Source: Amycolatopsis solani
Lineage (GTDB): Bacteria > Actinomycetota > Actinomycetes > Mycobacteriales > Pseudonocardiaceae
Length of the DNA: 64,000 bases
Assembly: GCF_033441515.1 (NCBI RefSeq)
Contig: NZ_JAWQJT010000001.1
Span: 4,216,001 to 4,280,000, forward strand
Reading direction: 5' to 3'
Within the stretch, counting starts at the first letter, position 1. Every line of letters starts with the position of its first letter. This document shows positions 61,844-64,000 of the stretch, in pieces. The position numbers and the translations under genes are program-made. The notes beneath the pieces were generated by a model. It was not told where the DNA came from. It did no database searches and saw only the letters and a program-made list of their open reading frames with translations.

Positions 61844-62839
61844 TCACACCGGGCGTCTGAGCGTCAGGACCGTCCGGCGGTCGTCCTCGTCGCGCGGGCC
61901 GCTCCCGGCCCACTCGATCTCGCTCTCCAGGCGCATCGGTGCGTGGTCGCGGTCGATGTCCTCCGCCTGGCGGCCACGCGCCTGAGCGATCGAGTCCAGG
62001 CGGCGGCCGACGTCGTTGAGGGCGGTGCTCATCAGGCCCTGCATGCTGATGCCGAACGGGGCTCCCGGGCCGAACGGTGCCAGCATTTCGCCCAGCATCT
62101 CGGTCGCGAGGGGCAGCAGTTCCTGCGTGCGGTGCAGGACGATCGGCCAGTTCGCGTCGTCGGCTGCGACGTGGCGGCGGCACGTGAACGTGCCCCACGC
62201 GACGTGGCGGCGTTCGTCCGCCGCGATGCGGTCGATGATGCTGAGGAGGCCCGGGAGGATTGCGCGGGTTCGGCAGATTCCGGCCGCCGCCGTGTGGCAC
62301 GTCAAGGCGAGGCAGCCTTCGAGGATGTGGTGGTGGGTCACCGCGGCGCGGATTTGCGCTGCGGGTGAATGGTCGTCGGTGAGGGCGTACAGCGACCAGG
62401 ACAGTTCTTCCAGGAACGTGCGGCGGTGGACGTCGCCGCTCTCGGCGAACCATGGGAGGGCGTCGCTCATGCCGACCGCGTCGAGCCACGTTCGGAGGGC
62501 CTGGGCGTGCTGGGCTTCCTCGAACACGAGCTGCGTCAGGTAGGTCGCGTCGTCGCGCCGGTTTTCGGTGGCCATCGCCGTCACGAACTGCTGGAGGTCC
62601 TGGGGGGCCGATTCGCCGGCCGAGATCAGGTTTGCCACGAAGAGGCAGGTCAGGCGCCGCTCGCGGGGGGACAGCGTGGCGAAGTCGGCGGCGTCCCTGG
62701 TGAGGTCGATGTCGTCGGGGTTCCAGAACGCCGCGTTGCCGTCGCGCAGGAGCCGGCGGGGGACCGGGTCCGGCCGGTGCCCGGTGCGGACGCCGCCGAA
62801 CCCGCGGTGGCCGGGCCCGATATCGCGGGTGAGGGACAT
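61844..62839 (-). CDS. R2-like ligand-binding oxidase (R2lox-type di-metal protein)
   Basis: A 331-residue ferritin-like protein related to ribonucleotide reductase R2. The six metal ligands are recognisable: E76 (SAGESAPQD), E108 and H111 (FEEAQHAQ), E174 (HHILEGCLAL), E209 and H212 (ADERRHVAWG). Spacing matches R2lox proteins, which bind a Mn/Fe site and a fatty-acid-like ligand. The Val and Tyr that form the ether cross-link in characterised R2lox would fall at P79 and H169 here, so that cross-link looks impossible. The ATG at 62839 is preferred to longer frames. A histidine kinase is encoded 112 bp upstream on the same strand. Confidence 0.85.
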   Translation of the reverse strand: MSLTRDIGPGHRGFGGVRTGHRPDPVPRRLLRDGNAAFWNPDDIDLTRDAADFATLSPRERRLTCLFVANLISAGESAPQDLQQFVTAMATENRRDDATYLTQLVFEEAQHAQALRTWLDAVGMSDALPWFAESGDVHRRTFLEELSWSLYALTDDHSPAAQIRAAVTHHHILEGCLALTCHTAAAGICRTRAILPGLLSIIDRIAADERRHVAWGTFTCRRHVAADDANWPIVLHRTQELLPLATEMLGEMLAPFGPGAPFGISMQGLMSTALNDVGRRLDSIAQARGRQAEDIDRDHAPMRLESEIEWAGSGPRDEDDRRTVLTLRRPV

Positions 62840-62951
62840 GGCCGCTCCAGGTGTCCGGGTGATCGGGCCGTCAGGATTACCCGGCGGGCGCGCTGTGGGA
62901 ATGGTCCGCGCGCGCCACGGCTGGCCCGCGCGGGCCAACTTCCGCACCCGC

Positions 62952-64000
62952 TCAGTCCACCGGGACCTCGACCTCGGCGACCAGCCCGCCGCCGGGACGG
63001 TTCCGGAAGCCGACGCGGCCGCCGAGTGCCTGCACGATCTGCTCGACGATCCAGAGGCCGAGGCCCGCCGTGCCGCGGTTCGACCCGGCCGCGGTGAACT
63101 TGCCGGTCAGCTTCGCGAGGTTGCCCGCGTCCACTCCAGACCCGCGGTCGAGCACGCGCAGCACGAGCCGGCCACCGGTGACTTCGGCCTCGACGTCGAC
63201 GGGCTTGCCTTCGCCGTGGCGGGCGGCGTTCTCGAGGAGGTTCGTGAGCACGCGGCGGAACCGCTGGGGGTCGGTGGTGACGGCCAGCTCGTCGTCGAAG
63301 CGCACCCGCAGCCGCGGCGGCCGGAGCCCGGCCGCGTCCGCGGAGGCCAGTACCAGGGCCCGCAGCTCCACCGGGCGGGACCGGCCGGTGCCGAAGGCCG
63401 GACGGCGGCTGGCCGCGACGTCGCCCAGGGCGTCGAGCATGTCGGAGAGGTGGTTCGCGTGTTCGGCGATCAGCCGGCTGCCGGCTTCGCGGTCGGCCGG
63501 GGCGAGCGTGCCGTCCGCGGCGAGCTCCCGGGCCAGCACGCGGAGTGAGAGCACGGGGGTGCGGAATTCGTGCAGCACGATCGCGAGGCCGTCCTGCTGG
63601 GACTGGTACGACTCGAGGAGCCGCCGCCGCAGGTCGCGTTCCTCCCCGGCCGCGGCGTGCTCGGCCATCGCCTCGACCCGGGCGGCGATCCCGGCCTCCC
63701 GCTCGCGCTCGACCAGCCGGGACAGGCTCGCGCCGAGCAGGCCGGTGAGCAGCAGGTAGCCCGTCCACCAGAGACCCTGCAGCCAGCGCTCCTGCCGCGA
63801 GGTGAACTCCGGGTCGACGAGCACCGCCACCGCGAGATAGGTGACGCCGAGCCCGACGGCGAGGGCCACGGTGGGGCCGAGGGGCAGGCGGATCGCCGCC
63901 GCGGTGACGACCAGCACCAGGATTGCCACCGCCGGGCTGGCCGCCGCGCCGGTCGTGGCGATCGTGAGCAGGGTGAACGTCGCGTCGAGCGCGGTGAGCA
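62952..64000 (-). CDS. Sensor histidine kinase, 5' end beyond window
   Basis: At least 349 residues. The frame stays open through the window edge with a hydrophobic helix-rich N-terminal part (LLTIATTGAAASPAVAILVL and further helices), so the true start lies outside. A coiled region (VEREREAGIAARVEAMAEH) is followed by a HisKA-like box IVLHEFRTPVLSLRVL and an ATPase domain (NLLENAARHG, DRGSGVDAG, GTAGLGLWIVEQIVQALGG). The membrane part probably senses an envelope or small-molecule signal. Its partner regulator is outside the window. Confidence 0.9.
   Translation of the reverse strand, partial: LTALDATFTLLTIATTGAAASPAVAILVLVVTAAAIRLPLGPTVALAVGLGVTYLAVAVLVDPEFTSRQERWLQGLWWTGYLLLTGLLGASLSRLVEREREAGIAARVEAMAEHAAAGEERDLRRRLLESYQSQQDGLAIVLHEFRTPVLSLRVLARELAADGTLAPADREAGSRLIAEHANHLSDMLDALGDVAASRRPAFGTGRSRPVELRALVLASADAAGLRPPRLRVRFDDELAVTTDPQRFRRVLTNLLENAARHGEGKPVDVEAEVTGGRLVLRVLDRGSGVDAGNLAKLTGKFTAAGSNRGTAGLGLWIVEQIVQALGGRVGFRNRPGGGLVAEVEVPVD

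Overview
The window is very GC-rich with strongly G/C-ending codons, many GTG and TTG starts and many 1-4 bp start/stop overlaps. Gene families (mycothiol-type DinB, EspC/WXG-like genes, class F sortases, F420-type LLM oxidoreductase) and a gene order dnaJ-rsmE-HIT-phoH-ybeY-CNNM-cdd-like-era-recO-uppS-zur/smtB-glyS-dgt-dnaG shared with mycobacteria and relatives point to a filamentous actinobacterium of the Pseudonocardiaceae. Amycolatopsis is my best guess; this is inference, not a database result.

Layout. 1-4 kb: a minus-strand pyrimidine/hydantoin catabolic operon (NCS1 permease, nitrilase-fold amidohydrolase, dihydropyrimidinase, start of an LLM flavin oxidoreductase). Its probable end-stage enzyme MmsA and a PucR regulator lie at 8-11 kb, separated by an OmpR-type two-component system, a DUF4153/4173 membrane protein and an SSI-type protease inhibitor. 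11-16 kb: XRE regulator, aldo/keto reductase, then a minus-strand type-VII-secretion-like set (YbaB-like, EspC-like, WXG-like effector, membrane protein). 16-24 kb: hrcA-dnaJ-rsmE, HIT, phoH, ybeY, CNNM, a deaminase-like protein and era. 24-27 kb: three CD225/dispanin-type proteins with a DUF2752 and an RDD protein. 27-36 kb: recO, uppS, a metal-linked permease pair, Zur and SmtB, a surface protein with two class F sortases, and glyS. 36-45 kb: ABC exporter with NarL-type two-component system, SanA/YdcF, dgt, a serpin and a GT-C-like membrane protein. 45-55 kb: DinB, Ser/Thr kinase, MarR/MFS divergent pair, AhpD-like protein, ABC-2-like permease, SigJ-like sigma factor, dnaG and a trans-aconitate methyltransferase-like gene.

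The most notable region is 55.25-61.17 kb. tRNA-Asn(GTT) is followed by an insertion bounded by a perfect 76-bp direct repeat (55253-55328 and 61095-61170). The repeat starts in the anticodon stem of the tRNA and runs through the tRNA terminator. The roughly 5.8 kb between the copies looks less GC-biased and has no integrase that I can find. It carries a Shedu-family nuclease, an Mrr-type nuclease paired with a small membrane-anchored protein, a truncated polymorphic-toxin C-terminus with a probable immunity partner, an unknown 207-residue protein and at least one frameshifted gene. It reads as a compact tRNA-integrated defence/conflict island that has lost, or never carried, its own recombinase.

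The right end holds an R2lox-like di-metal oxidase with substitutions at the expected cross-link positions, and a histidine kinase that runs off the window. Between genes there are TGAATGASTCATTCA-based hairpins, tandem palindromic operators upstream of the methyltransferase, helically phased repeats upstream of the first response regulator, and an extremely compact divergent MarR/MFS promoter.
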